From positions 248,001-312,000 of the forward strand of contig JBGUOH010000009.1 of assembly GCA_045117995.1 (NCBI GenBank): a stretch of 64,000 bases of DNA, in the 5' to 3' direction. Positions 34,744 to 44,600 of this stretch are shown here, in pieces. Position 1 is the first letter of the stretch. Each line of letters begins with the position of its first letter. The DNA comes from RUG14515 sp045117995. Lineage in GTDB: Bacteria > Bacillota_I > Bacilli_A > RFN20 > CAG-826. Both the position numbers and the translations under genes were made by a program. The notes below the pieces were generated by a model. That model worked only from the letters and a program-made list of their open reading frames with translations, made no database searches and was not told the origin of the DNA.

Positions 34744-35151
34744 TTATGTAGCGCTTTTATCTTTACTCGTAAAATAATAGATATTATAAACAGCCACAAT
34801 TAAGGCAAGGACCGAAAGAAGAGCGCAGAAAACTATCGCGTTATTAATCCAAAATATCCCAAGGAAGCAAGCAACTATTGATAATCCAAGAAAAGCATTA
34901 CAAAGTATGACAATTTTATTAATGAAAGGAATGGCTAATATCACTATTGTCAAAATCGGTAAATAATACAAACAAGTTGGAAAAATATGATCGATTCTTT
35001 TTGGCAATCCTTGAATAAATAACGATTGAAAAACGTACACATGGCTATCATTTATATTGGTTCTTAAATCGACGCGAAAGAAAGGGATAAAGCAGAATGC
35101 AAGTGAAATAGCCAAAAGCCCGTAATAGATTATTTTGATTATACGTTTCAT
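34744..35151 (-). CDS. Small four-helix membrane protein, unknown function
   Basis: A 135-residue protein with four hydrophobic helices (IIYYGLLAISLAFCFIPFF; YYLPILTIVILAIPF; ILCNAFLGLSIVACFLGIFW; IVFCALLSVLALIVAVYNIYYF) and a short extracytoplasmic loop after TM1. Start at 35151 is set by GAGGAG 7 nt upstream, overlapping the stop of the preceding cysteine-peptidase gene, so the two are co-translated; the longer frame to 35223 runs inside that gene and is rejected. Could be a partner, transporter part or protection factor for the peptidase. No family recognised. AT-richer than ppdK beside it. Confidence 0.65.
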   Translation of the reverse strand: MKRIIKIIYYGLLAISLAFCFIPFFRVDLRTNINDSHVYVFQSLFIQGLPKRIDHIFPTCLYYLPILTIVILAIPFINKIVILCNAFLGLSIVACFLGIFWINNAIVFCALLSVLALIVAVYNIYYFTSKDKSAT

Positions 35152-35162
35152 ATAATGACTCC

Positions 35163-36245
35163 TCAAGAATTGGTAACCAGAGGAACAACATTCCCAAGAG
35201 GGTCTTTTAAAACAAAACCCCATAAAATATATTGGTTATCCACCCAAAATTTGCATCCCAAGTATTCTCCATTGTAATTGCATCTATCATCCCATGTATT
35301 GGTAATGTCCCAATAGGTATAAAATTTGATTCCAAAGATGACAGTATATACAGAATTGCCCTTCCCAGTAACAAGTGCAAAATGACCAGTGTTATGATGC
35401 GAATAGAAACCAATAAGTGGTGTTGTTGATAAAGTATCGGATATTCCATTAACAACATTTGTATAGTCTAAATAATACCCTGTTGAAGAGAAATAATTAT
35501 CGCCATACAAAATATCAGAAAAATATACGCCACTCGTAGGGCTATAATTTACGTAATCCCTTAAAGAATATGCTAAGTCGTATGATGTCTCCGCACCCAT
35601 GGTTAAATCAACAACATTGTTAATTTTGTATGTCCACAATAAATTAGCTAATGCTAGCGGTCCACATTCTTGGTCATCAATTTGGGATGTGGACCACGTT
35701 GTTTTGTTATGAAAAACAGCATTTGATGTATCTGTTCTGGTAGAATAAGAACCATCTAAATCTTGTTCCAAAGTTCTAACTTTTTGTGAAGTAAATGAAA
35801 CATCGGCATGCCAATAGAAATCATCAACAATGGAATTTCCTCCATACAGATGAGGACTTTTTGAATGAATAAGAGTACCAACTTCAGAATAATAATTCAA
35901 TCCATCATAATTCAAAGAGCTGGCAAAACACTCTTTTAAGTTGTCAAGCCCATGAGAATAGTTATGATCAAGAACAACCATGTCGTTTGATATAGTGATG
36001 TATCCTTGATTATTATCAAAAACAAGCAAATGTCCTATTTCATTTCCGTCACTTTTTACAATTAAGTCTTTAGTTACAGACGTGAAATATGTTTTTTCTT
36101 TTTCACAATTCGGAAACGATTTATTAAAAACAGTCATATTTGCATTGATGAAACTAGCCAAGTTAAAGGATTGCTCTTGTTGACTATTACCAAGATTTAT
36201 TAAAAGAATTGATGGAATTATAAAAGCCGTTATAAGCAAATTCAT
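35163..36245 (-). CDS. Putative secreted cysteine peptidase (C10/C39-like)
   Basis: A 360-residue protein with a signal-peptide-like N terminus (MNLLITAFIIPSILLINLG). Residues 60-100 resemble the propeptide of streptopain-type peptidases (HLLVFDNNQGYITISNDMVVL). The likely catalytic Cys194 lies in DQECGPLALANLLW, His288 in NTGHFALVTGKG, and Asn316 in DITNTW, in the Cys-His-Asn order of papain-fold enzymes. Substrate unknown; roles in protein degradation, or maturing or attacking other proteins, are all possible. An extended -10 TGT-TACAAT lies at 36275-36267. It is followed by a coupled membrane-protein gene. Low-GC, weakly biased codon use contrasts with ppdK. Confidence 0.6.
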   Translation of the reverse strand: MNLLITAFIIPSILLINLGNSQQEQSFNLASFINANMTVFNKSFPNCEKEKTYFTSVTKDLIVKSDGNEIGHLLVFDNNQGYITISNDMVVLDHNYSHGLDNLKECFASSLNYDGLNYYSEVGTLIHSKSPHLYGGNSIVDDFYWHADVSFTSQKVRTLEQDLDGSYSTRTDTSNAVFHNKTTWSTSQIDDQECGPLALANLLWTYKINNVVDLTMGAETSYDLAYSLRDYVNYSPTSGVYFSDILYGDNYFSSTGYYLDYTNVVNGISDTLSTTPLIGFYSHHNTGHFALVTGKGNSVYTVIFGIKFYTYWDITNTWDDRCNYNGEYLGCKFWVDNQYILWGFVLKDPLGNVVPLVTNS

Positions 36246-36338
36246 ATTTTAGGTCTTTCTTTTTTTATTGTAACAAAAAAATGAGATAATTGCTGATTTT
36301 TTAAAATATTTTGTTTGATTGCCCATCCACATTAAATA
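36246..36338. other. Start of a 329-bp gap: promoter, then AT-rich spacer
   Basis: The gap between the cysteine-peptidase gene and the first GH3 gene (36246-36574) holds, in order, the peptidase promoter (about 36267-36275), an AT-rich spacer, the GH3 relic at 36339-36447, direct repeat copy 2 and the GH3 terminator. Nothing else is recognised. Confidence 0.5.
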
Positions 36339-36447
36339 GATATCTTCACTTGAGGTGCCAACACACATTTCATAAACGTTTTTTCAGTTTCCCATTTATT
36401 TGTCTTGGTATTGAAATATCTAAGTGTCTTATCATTGTAAGCTGTTT
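36339..36447 (-). pseudogene. Decayed fragment of a GH3 glycosidase gene
   Basis: Hand alignment matches 36339-36447 to 37091-37200 within the neighbouring intact GH3 gene, about 86 of 110 positions identical with one base missing. The minus strand still reads NDKTLRYFNTKTNKWE, against DDKTFRYFNTKTNKWE in the intact gene, then shifts frame before VGTSSEDI. It covers part of the C-terminal fibronectin-III-like domain only. It is a relic of a further GH3 copy, by duplication or from an incoming segment. Confidence 0.75.
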
Positions 36448-36473
36448 TTGCTATCAAAAGCACAAGAAAGTAA

Positions 36474-36494
36474 TTAAACTTGGATAAAACAAAA
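36474..36494. repeat. Direct repeat copy 2
   Basis: TTAAACTTGGATAAA followed by ACAAAA, the second copy of the sequence at 34651-34670, 1.8 kb away on the same strand. Confidence 0.6.
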
Positions 36495-36510
36495 GCACTT
36501 TAAATTGATA

Positions 36511-36546
36511 AAAACCCCTCCAGTTGGCTGTCCAACTTTTGGGGTT
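36511..36546 (-). terminator. Terminator after the cytoplasmic GH3 gene
   Basis: On the minus strand AACCCC / GGGGTT enclose an inner GTTGG-ACAG-CCAAC stem with a 4-nt internal loop, followed by a T run. Confidence 0.82.
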
Positions 36547-36574
36547 CATATCAAAATGGTGAGTTTTGTGATAA

Positions 36575-39037
36575 TTATTCTGCTTTTGTTTCTTTTTGTG
36601 CTTTCTTTTCCGCTTTAGCAAGTTTCTTGTACTTGCGGCCTTCTTTATTGAAGTGATGTAAGCCCTTCCAGAAGTGACCATTAAAGATCATGATTAAGCC
36701 ATCTAATTGACTCATACGGAGACCACCACCAGAGAATCTGGACATACCTCTCATTGGTTGATGGACAACGCCCATAACAAGAGTATTTGCTAAAACACGG
36801 TTACCCATCTTACGGAGCACTCTTACGAACCATGGGATAGCTTTACCCACTAAACGGCCAATCCAACGTTTAGAATAACGTAATTCACTGAATGTGGTGT
36901 TATAGTCGATAACCATTCTATTTTTCTTGTAGAAAGGAAGAGAACCATCAGGAATTGGGTGACCTAATAACTTTTCGAATTCCTCGTTAGAGATCTTTCT
37001 TAATCTACCATCAGCGTAATGTGGTAAATCAGCGATATCATATGGGGCTTCCGCGCCTGTACCAGCTTGTTCTACTGTACCAAACAAGCGGATATCATCT
37101 GATGAGGCACCAACATAGATGTCATAGACACCCTTTTCAATTTCCCACTTATTTGTCTTAGTGTTGAAATATCTAAATGTCTTATCATCAAAAGCGATTT
37201 CCACTTTCTTAGATTCGCCCGCTTTTAAGAAGACCTTGGTGAAGCCTTTTAATTCTTTAACTGGTCTAATAACTTCACTATTCTTTAAACCAACATATAA
37301 TTGTGCGACTTCTTTACCATCAACATCACCGATGTTTTTGATTTCAAAACTCACACCATTCTCGTTAACTTTTAAATTTGAGTATTCGAATTTTGTGTAG
37401 CTTAAGCCAAAGCCAAATGGGAATCTGACTTCAATATCAGCTTTTTCAAAATAACGGTAACCAACACCATATGCTTCACGATATTCGATTGTTCTAGTAT
37501 GGCTTGGGAAGTTATCACTACTAGCGACATCTTCATATTTAATTGGTAATGTTTCAGATAATTTACCAGAAGGATTCACTTTACCTTCCAAGATTCTTAA
37601 AGTGGCTTCCGCACCCGCTTGACCGTTTAAATAACAATGTAATAAACCATCAATATCAAAGATGAATGGGATTTCCACTGCAGAACCGCATGAGAGAACT
37701 ACAACAATCTTCTTGTTTAATTCTTTAACGGCTTTAACTAATTCGATTTGATTGTTTTCTAAATTAAGATTTTGACGGTCCAAGCCTTCCGCTTCGGTAA
37801 CTTCATCTAAACCAAGGTATAAAACGACTGTATCGGCTTGTTTGGCTAATTCAATAGCTTCTTTGAAGAGTTTCTTATTCTTCTTACCATATCTATTGAA
37901 GCCACGCGCACTACCAACGATATTTAAATCAGTATTCTTTAAAATATCGACAGTGTTATCTAATTTTGTTGGGTTAACAATTGAAGAACCAGCGCCTTGA
38001 TATCTTGGTAAATATAAGAAGTCACCAATAAAGGCTACTTTTTCTTCTTTGTTCAATGGGAGGACACCATTGTTCTTCAAAAGAACCGCACTTTCTTCCG
38101 CGCATTTCTTTGCGTATTCATGGTGTTCTTCAACATCAAACTTTTCAGGTGCTTTATTGACGCCTTCTTCCATGGTGGTAAAGACTGTTTCTAATAACTT
38201 ATCAACACAATCATCTAAAACAGATTCGTCTAATTCACCATTTTTAATGGCTTTGATAACTTCTTCTGGTCTATCTGGAGTGCCTGGCATTTCTAATTGG
38301 TTGCCACATTTAAGTGATAAGACACCATCATTATTGCCACCCCAGTCAGTGACCACTAAACCATCAAATCCCCATTCTTTACGGAGGATATCAACGAGTA
38401 AGTGTTCATTTTCATTAGCGTATACACCATTGATTAAGTTATACGCTGACATGATACTCTTGGTTTTACCTTCCTTAACGGCAATTTCAAAAGCGGTCAA
38501 ATATAATTCTCTAAATGTTCTTTCATCAAGAACACTATCGAGAGTCATTCTGTTTTCTTCTTGGTTATTACATGCAAAGTGTTTAACACAGGCAGAAATA
38601 CCATTAGATTGAATACCTCTAATATAGCCTGCGGCCATTTTACCAGCGAGATATGGATCTTCTGAGAAATATTCAAAGTTACGACCACATAATGGGTTTC
38701 TCTTAGTATTTGTGCCAGGTCCTAAAAGGATATTAACTTTTTGAACCGCGGCTTCTTGACCTAATCTTTCACCTAAACCTTCACCAAGTTCTGGATCCCA
38801 AGAGTTCGCCATTGTCGCAGCGGTTGGGAAACATGTCGCTGGGATAGAAGCGTTTAAACCTAAGTGGTCCGCCGCAGCGGCTTGTCTTCTCACACCATGA
38901 GGGCCATCACTTAAGAAAGCACTTGGAATACCGACTTTATCGATATTGACTGTTTGCCAGAAGTCTTTGCCACTAATTAAGCTAGCTTTTTCTTTAAGCG
39001 TTAATTGGTCGATTAAATCTTGATATTTTCTTGCCAT
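36575..39037 (-). CDS. Cytoplasmic GH3 beta-glucosidase-like enzyme
   Basis: An 820-residue GH3 glycosidase in the usual domain order: TIM-barrel domain (FLSDGPHGVR, GRNFEYFSEDPYLAG, KHFACNNQE) with likely nucleophile Asp231 in LVVTDWGG; the alpha/beta sandwich (AVLLKNNGVLPL...); and a fibronectin-III-like domain (PFGFGLSYTKFEYS, DKTFRYFNTKTNKWEIE). A C-terminal extension (about 740-820) ends in a Lys/Ala-rich tail. No signal peptide, so it probably hydrolyses imported oligosaccharides. AAGGAG precedes the ATG. Substrate (beta-glucoside, xyloside or other) is not determined. Confidence 0.9.
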   Translation of the reverse strand: MARKYQDLIDQLTLKEKASLISGKDFWQTVNIDKVGIPSAFLSDGPHGVRRQAAAADHLGLNASIPATCFPTAATMANSWDPELGEGLGERLGQEAAVQKVNILLGPGTNTKRNPLCGRNFEYFSEDPYLAGKMAAGYIRGIQSNGISACVKHFACNNQEENRMTLDSVLDERTFRELYLTAFEIAVKEGKTKSIMSAYNLINGVYANENEHLLVDILRKEWGFDGLVVTDWGGNNDGVLSLKCGNQLEMPGTPDRPEEVIKAIKNGELDESVLDDCVDKLLETVFTTMEEGVNKAPEKFDVEEHHEYAKKCAEESAVLLKNNGVLPLNKEEKVAFIGDFLYLPRYQGAGSSIVNPTKLDNTVDILKNTDLNIVGSARGFNRYGKKNKKLFKEAIELAKQADTVVLYLGLDEVTEAEGLDRQNLNLENNQIELVKAVKELNKKIVVVLSCGSAVEIPFIFDIDGLLHCYLNGQAGAEATLRILEGKVNPSGKLSETLPIKYEDVASSDNFPSHTRTIEYREAYGVGYRYFEKADIEVRFPFGFGLSYTKFEYSNLKVNENGVSFEIKNIGDVDGKEVAQLYVGLKNSEVIRPVKELKGFTKVFLKAGESKKVEIAFDDKTFRYFNTKTNKWEIEKGVYDIYVGASSDDIRLFGTVEQAGTGAEAPYDIADLPHYADGRLRKISNEEFEKLLGHPIPDGSLPFYKKNRMVIDYNTTFSELRYSKRWIGRLVGKAIPWFVRVLRKMGNRVLANTLVMGVVHQPMRGMSRFSGGGLRMSQLDGLIMIFNGHFWKGLHHFNKEGRKYKKLAKAEKKAQKETKAE

Positions 39038-39083
39038 AAAAAACTCCTTATCTGGGGTATTATTGTTATATTTTGTAGATGCA

Positions 39084-39114
39084 GTTATAGATTAACACAT
39101 TGTTAGAGTTAATC
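39084..39114 (-). promoter_or_regulatory. Promoter with overlapping inverted-repeat operator for the GH3 gene
   Basis: On the minus strand TTAACT (39112-39107), a 17-bp spacer and TATAAC (39089-39084). A perfect 7-bp inverted repeat GATTAAC, 11-nt spacer, GTTAATC (39114-39090) covers the -35 box and the spacer, as expected for a repressor site. Confidence 0.5.
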
Positions 39115-39169
39115 ATATAAACTTGCACAAATTGTTGTTTTTAATGCATAAGTTGACCTTTCTTAATGA

Positions 39170-39194
39170 AAGAGGCGCCCTGCATGCGCCTCTT
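39170..39194 (-). terminator. Hairpin after the 735-residue GH3 paralogue
   Basis: A 9-bp GC-rich stem, AAGAGGCGC with GCGCCTCTT around a 7-nt loop, followed on the minus strand by TTTCATT. Strong stem, poor T run. Confidence 0.65.
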
Positions 39195-39228
39195 CCAGAG
39201 AAAGGAATGTTTATGAATGAAATTCTTA

Positions 39229-41436
39229 TTAATACTCTTCTTCTGGTTCTTTTCTTTCTTTAACTTGAACCTTGTTAAGAGCAATAAGTGTAATGAAGGC
39301 AGCATCCGCTAAAGCGAGAATACCGACGACGACCCAAGCAGCAATTAAGCCACCTTTCCATGGGGACATATCGTACCAAATGGAAGCACTTGGAGATAAG
39401 CCTTGGACACAGTTACTATTGGCCTTGTTGAATAAGATGTGTTTTGTCGCATCTTTGAGGTAATAGACAGCTGTTGGAGAGGATGTGTCATATAAACCAT
39501 CAGAGCCATTGTTTGTTAATGTTAAGTGGCCACCTCTTCTGAGCATGAAATCAGAAGTCATGTATGTATTCTTTTGACCACCAGCATCGGTAATAGCTGT
39601 ACCTGTGAAACCAAATTCATCACGTAAGATACCATGTAAGGAGACGGAAGCACCACCCCATGTCGCACCGATTCTGTTATAGCAGGTCATAATACCTGTA
39701 GCAGCGGACATTGTCTTTTCGGACATTGTGGAGGCTAATTTATCGCCTTCTTGAGCGTAGTATTTAACGGTCATCTTGGCTTCTTTCATGTAAAGTTCCC
39801 AACCTTTGAGGTAGACTTCACGGAAAGCTTGTTCGTTAACCCAAGCACAGTAACCATTCTTTTGACGGTTTGTTTCTTGATCGTTTAAAGCATAGTGTTT
39901 CATGAAGACGATTAAGCCTTTTTCAGAAGCACCACCAGCTTCACTAGCGGCCATCTTACCGGCTAAAACGCCATCTTCTGAATAATATTCATAGTTTCTG
40001 CCACCAAATGCACTTCTATGCATATTGAGACCGTAACCATAGATACCTGCAATTAAGGAACCACCGGCTAAGTAGTTAGCGTGAGCTTCTTCACCGAAGG
40101 CTTCGCCTAATTCTCTAGCGAGTTTTTCGTTGAATGTGGCTGCGACCATTGGGTCACCACAGTACCACTTATTGATGTTCTTGATGGATAATGCAGCAGC
40201 GTAGTATCCATATGGAGAGTCAGCGTCATATGATTCTGGGACACCGTTTTCTGGGTCGGCTTTTTCATTCCAACCACCATTGGTGACCATTTCCACCATT
40301 TTGGCTTTGGTGAATTGATTCATATAGTCATCCCATTTTGGATCATCTAAGAATTCAGTTTCCATCACTGTTGGAACGTTTAATAAGATGATGACTTTTT
40401 CGAAGTTGTCTTCGAGCATGTCGATTGCGGCGAGTTCGTTGGCTTTTAATTGTAAATCGCCAATCTTCATATCTTCGTCTTCACTACCACGTCTGGTGAT
40501 ACAGAAAATAGCAGTGTCAGAGAATTCTTTAGCGTTTTCTAATAAGGTTTTGCCACCTAATTCATCAAATGGTGTGTTGTAAGCACTGACTGGTGGTTCA
40601 TAGTCATATGGCGCTTTACTACTAACGATTTCAGCATAACCATATTTATTGAAACCACATTGAATGTCATAATCACTTTGAGCAACAGAAATAGTTTTCT
40701 TGTTACTGGAATAGTAATTCTTGATCATGTTGAAGAGGTTTTCGTTAATTTCGAAGCCTTCGTCCTTCATGGCTTGTTCGAGTTTAAGAGCCACTCTTGG
40801 GAAGCCTTTAACACGACCATCAGTTTGGAAGGAACCAGAACCACCGTTACCATAAAATAAACCATAAGCACATGAACCAAAGATGTTCACTTTCTTATTT
40901 TCTTCTAAGTTAAGTGGCAAGGCTTTCTTACTATTCTTTAATAAGACTGTACCTTCTTCTTGAATGGTAACAACGTTCTTTTCCGCTTCCGCAGCAGCTT
41001 GTCTTGATGTTTCGGTATCGATAATGTCAACATGACTACCACGTAATGTGAACATTAAGTTAGCGAAAGCCGCAGATGGGAGGAATGATGCAGCGGCAGA
41101 ACCGATTAAGGCTGCCACACAGACAACTGGAATTAACCAGCCTCTGATTCTACGCCATGTAATGACGTTTCTAACAGCGCCAGTAGATGCTTTGGCGACT
41201 GCTTTCTTCTCTTCCTTTGGAGCCTTAGAGTACTTATCTAATTCTTCTTTATCTCCTTCTTTAAATTTCATACGGCCAAAGAGCCATGATAAGAGGAAAT
41301 AAGTACCCACTAAGCCAACCGCAGCGACAATAATGATGATTAAACCAATCCACCAATATTCAAAGATGGATTTAAGGGAGTAACCCGCTACGATTTCCTT
41401 GTCAAAGAAAGATTCTAAGATAGGTAAATTAACCAT
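39229..41436 (-). CDS. Membrane-anchored GH3 paralogue with internal deletion
   Basis: A 735-residue paralogue of the next gene. Two N-terminal helices (about 29-53 and 99-119) bracket a Lys-rich cytoplasmic loop, so the body should be outside. The alpha/beta sandwich comes first (VVTIQEEGTVLLKN, residues about 155-165) but breaks off at about residue 365 (FLDD), where it joins directly to PKWDDYM of the barrel domain; roughly 340 residues present in the paralogue, including the rest of the sandwich, the Fn3 domain and the linker, are missing. The barrel keeps FGGRNYEYYSED, MKHYALNDQE and Asp617 (AITDAGG), but DGP is degraded. A third helix (about 696-720) and an acidic tail close it. Probably altered or non-catalytic. 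AAAAGGAG before ATG; TATAAT at 41573-41568. Confidence 0.8.
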   Translation of the reverse strand: MVNLPILESFFDKEIVAGYSLKSIFEYWWIGLIIIIVAAVGLVGTYFLLSWLFGRMKFKEGDKEELDKYSKAPKEEKKAVAKASTGAVRNVITWRRIRGWLIPVVCVAALIGSAAASFLPSAAFANLMFTLRGSHVDIIDTETSRQAAAEAEKNVVTIQEEGTVLLKNSKKALPLNLEENKKVNIFGSCAYGLFYGNGGSGSFQTDGRVKGFPRVALKLEQAMKDEGFEINENLFNMIKNYYSSNKKTISVAQSDYDIQCGFNKYGYAEIVSSKAPYDYEPPVSAYNTPFDELGGKTLLENAKEFSDTAIFCITRRGSEDEDMKIGDLQLKANELAAIDMLEDNFEKVIILLNVPTVMETEFLDDPKWDDYMNQFTKAKMVEMVTNGGWNEKADPENGVPESYDADSPYGYYAAALSIKNINKWYCGDPMVAATFNEKLARELGEAFGEEAHANYLAGGSLIAGIYGYGLNMHRSAFGGRNYEYYSEDGVLAGKMAASEAGGASEKGLIVFMKHYALNDQETNRQKNGYCAWVNEQAFREVYLKGWELYMKEAKMTVKYYAQEGDKLASTMSEKTMSAATGIMTCYNRIGATWGGASVSLHGILRDEFGFTGTAITDAGGQKNTYMTSDFMLRRGGHLTLTNNGSDGLYDTSSPTAVYYLKDATKHILFNKANSNCVQGLSPSASIWYDMSPWKGGLIAAWVVVGILALADAAFITLIALNKVQVKERKEPEEEY

Positions 41437-41604
41437 AAATAATCTCCTTTTAAATATTTATGAGTTGTCAAAACATCGAAAAGTTAGCAAAAACCAACAG
41501 CAATGTTTGACGAATGCGATACTACTATACGAGAACAAATAAAAGTCGGTCATACAAAAAACGTAACATTATAAATTCACTGCATAACCTTGCACGAAAG
41601 CATG

Positions 41605-41638
41605 AAAAAAGGCCCCTCTAGTTTGAGAAGGACCTTCT
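41605..41638 (-). terminator. Terminator after the 1008-residue GH3 gene
   Basis: On the minus strand AAGGTCC...CTC pairs with GAGGGGCCTT (bulge and one G-U) around AAACTA, then six T residues. Confidence 0.78.
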
Positions 41639-41658
41639 TTATTATTTATCAGTTAAGA

Positions 41659-44600
41659 CTAGTGACCGTCTGCTGCTTTTTTAATTTCTGGAATACCAAC
41701 AGCAGCGTAATCTTCTTCAGTCCAAACGTTGTTTGAATGTGCACAGGCATAGAGAATATTCTTTGCCGCTCTTCTTTCGAGAATTGCGCCATCATGTGGA
41801 CAAGCTGAACGAACTCTACTTGGTTTTAAGTTATTACTTAATTGGCTTGGTGTTAACCACATGTCATTACCAGCTCTTAAGCCAATACTTGTGGCCATGT
41901 AATCACTACCAGCGTAGTCAGTAACAACAACACCGTGGAAGCCCCATTCTTCTCTTAACATAGTTGTTAAGGCAGCTTCACTACCACCACACCACCATGA
42001 ACCAATACAGTTATAAGCAGACATAATACCAATACCACCCAAATCAACATAGATTTCAAATCCACGAGCGTAGATTTCTCTTAATGCTTGTTCAGTTGCC
42101 CAAACAAAGACACCACCACGTTGATATTCTTGGTCATTACAGAAGAAGTGTTTTGCGTATGCATAAACACCATATTTAGACATACCTTGCGCGGTATGAC
42201 CGGCCATTAAACCAGAGATTAATGGATCTTCTGAATAATATTCGAAGTTACGACCACCAAATGGAGAACGGTGAGTGTTAATACCAGGAGCATACCAACC
42301 TGTTAAACCACGAGCAGCACCTTCTCTACCAATGGATTCGCCCATAACTCTAGCAACATCAGTGGACCAGGAACAACCAACGATAACTTCACTTGGGTGA
42401 CCTGTGCCGGAGTGGAACGCCGCACTTGGACCATCATAGTCAACAGTTTGTGTTTTACCAATCTTAGTGACCGCCGCGGTTTGGAAACCACCGTATTCGA
42501 TGAGTTTTTCCATATCGCTATAGGATAATTGGCTTAATAAGTCTTCCCAACGTGGGTCATCCCAAGCAGCGTCTTTAAGATCTCTAAGTGTTAATTGGCC
42601 TTCAACATCTTGTGGTTTCACTTCTTCATCAATTTGATTATCAGTGAATGTGAATGATGTGGAACCTGTGGAGTTACTCGCACCACCTGGGAAGTGATTC
42701 TTATCTGGATTAGAGGCTAATGGGATATCAGCTTTATTTTGCCAAGAGTCCGCGAAGTCTTTTCTAGATAAGTATTCATTCTTTTCTGTACCACCACCGA
42801 ATTCAACGTCTTGGAAGATGTTCGCATATTCTTTACCAGTTTGGTAAGAAGTCTTGAATTCAACATCTTCTTTAAGATTCATGGTCTTAGTGTTTTCTCT
42901 ATTTTTCACTTCTGTTTGAGCAAGATCCCAAACGTTTTCTCTGACAGAGAATTCATAATCACCTTTTTCTAAAACATAATAGCCTTTCTCAGTAGACCAA
43001 GAAGCGATATCTCTGAAACTAAATTCTAACTTATAGTTTTTAGATTCTTTTGGTTCAATAAGGTTTGTCTTTTGGAAAGTGGTTAATGAATAATATGATT
43101 TTTCAATTCCACCTTTGTTATACGGAGCGTGGGTATAGAGTTGGATAACATCTTTACCCGCGACATCACCAGTATTTTTAACTTCCACGGTGACTTCCAC
43201 TTTTTGTTCTTTTTCGTTCACTTTGTATTCAACGATTGATTTATCAAATGTTGTATAAGATAAACCATGACCAAATGAATATTGAACTTGTTCATCATAA
43301 TCAATGTAGCCTTCTTTAGCAGCGGTTACGTAATATCTATAACCAACATAGATACCTTCAATGTAGTTAGTGAAGTACGCTCTATTAGCTGCACCTGATG
43401 TGTATCTAAGTGTTGTATCATTACCAAAGCATTGGTATGATGGAGCGCTCTTAACACTATATGGCCATGTATCCACTAAGTGACCAGAAGGATTAACTTT
43501 ACCAGAAATGATTTCCGCGATGGCTTTAGTGCCAGTTAAACCTGGATGACCAATATATAAAGCAGCACTGATGGCATCGTCATCTAAGAATTTAGATTCA
43601 ATAACGGTTGGAACGTTTAAGAGAATGATAACTTTGTTAAAGTTTTGTTCTAACATTTCAATCGCAGCTTCTTCAGCGGCATATAACTTGAGTTCGTTAT
43701 ATTTCATATCCGCACTTTCAGTGCCGTGTCTTGTAATCGCGTAGATCGCAGTGTCAGAGAACTCTTTCGCGTCTTCTAATGCTGTTTTACCACCTAATGC
43801 ATCAAATGCAGTGTTATATGCGGACACTGGGAGTTCGTAGTCAACTGGGTCTAATTTCGCACCATTGCCAGAAGGAACGATTTCTGGATAGCCGAATGTA
43901 TTAATACCACAGAAGATCTTGTAATCACTTTGTGCAACGGATACCTTCTTACCGTTGTAATAGTTTTTCACTAAATTGAAGAGGTTTTCATTAATTTCAA
44001 AGCCCTCATCTTTAAGTGCTTCTTCTAATTTAACAGCGGTTCTTGGGAAGTTTTGTACACGCCCGTCAGTTTGGAACGCACCAGAACCACCATTATTGAA
44101 GAATAAGCCATAGGCACATGAACCGAAGATGTTCACTTTTTTGTTTTCTTCAACGTTAAGTGGTAAGGCATTATCTTTGTTCTTTAAGAGAACTGTACCT
44201 TCTTCTTGAATGGTGACAACGTTCTTTTCTGCTTCCGCCGCGGCTTGTCTTGATGTTTCAGTATCATAAATATCAACATGGCTACCACGTAATGTGAACA
44301 TTAAGTTCGCAAATGCAGCGGTTGGTAAGAATGATGCAACAGGGGCAACAAGTATTGCGGCAACACACACTACTGGGATTAACCAGACTTTCAATCTATG
44401 CCATCTAGCAGCATTTTTAACAGGACCGCCAGGCATAGTTTTGAACATTTCTTTCTTGCCTTCTTTTGTGCCATTAAGATAGTCGATAAATTGTTGTTCA
44501 TCGTTATCTTTAAATTTCATCTTACCAAACACTAATTTGAGTAAGACGAATGTGCCGACAAGTACAACTGCGGCCAATATGATGACTATTAAGCCGACCC

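Noticed and set aside
36246..36574. Small antisense or leader RNA in the 329-bp gap
   Set aside because: The gap is accounted for by a promoter, GH3 relic, direct repeat and terminator; the ORF at 36454-36681 mostly overlaps GH3 and its terminator and is not convincing.
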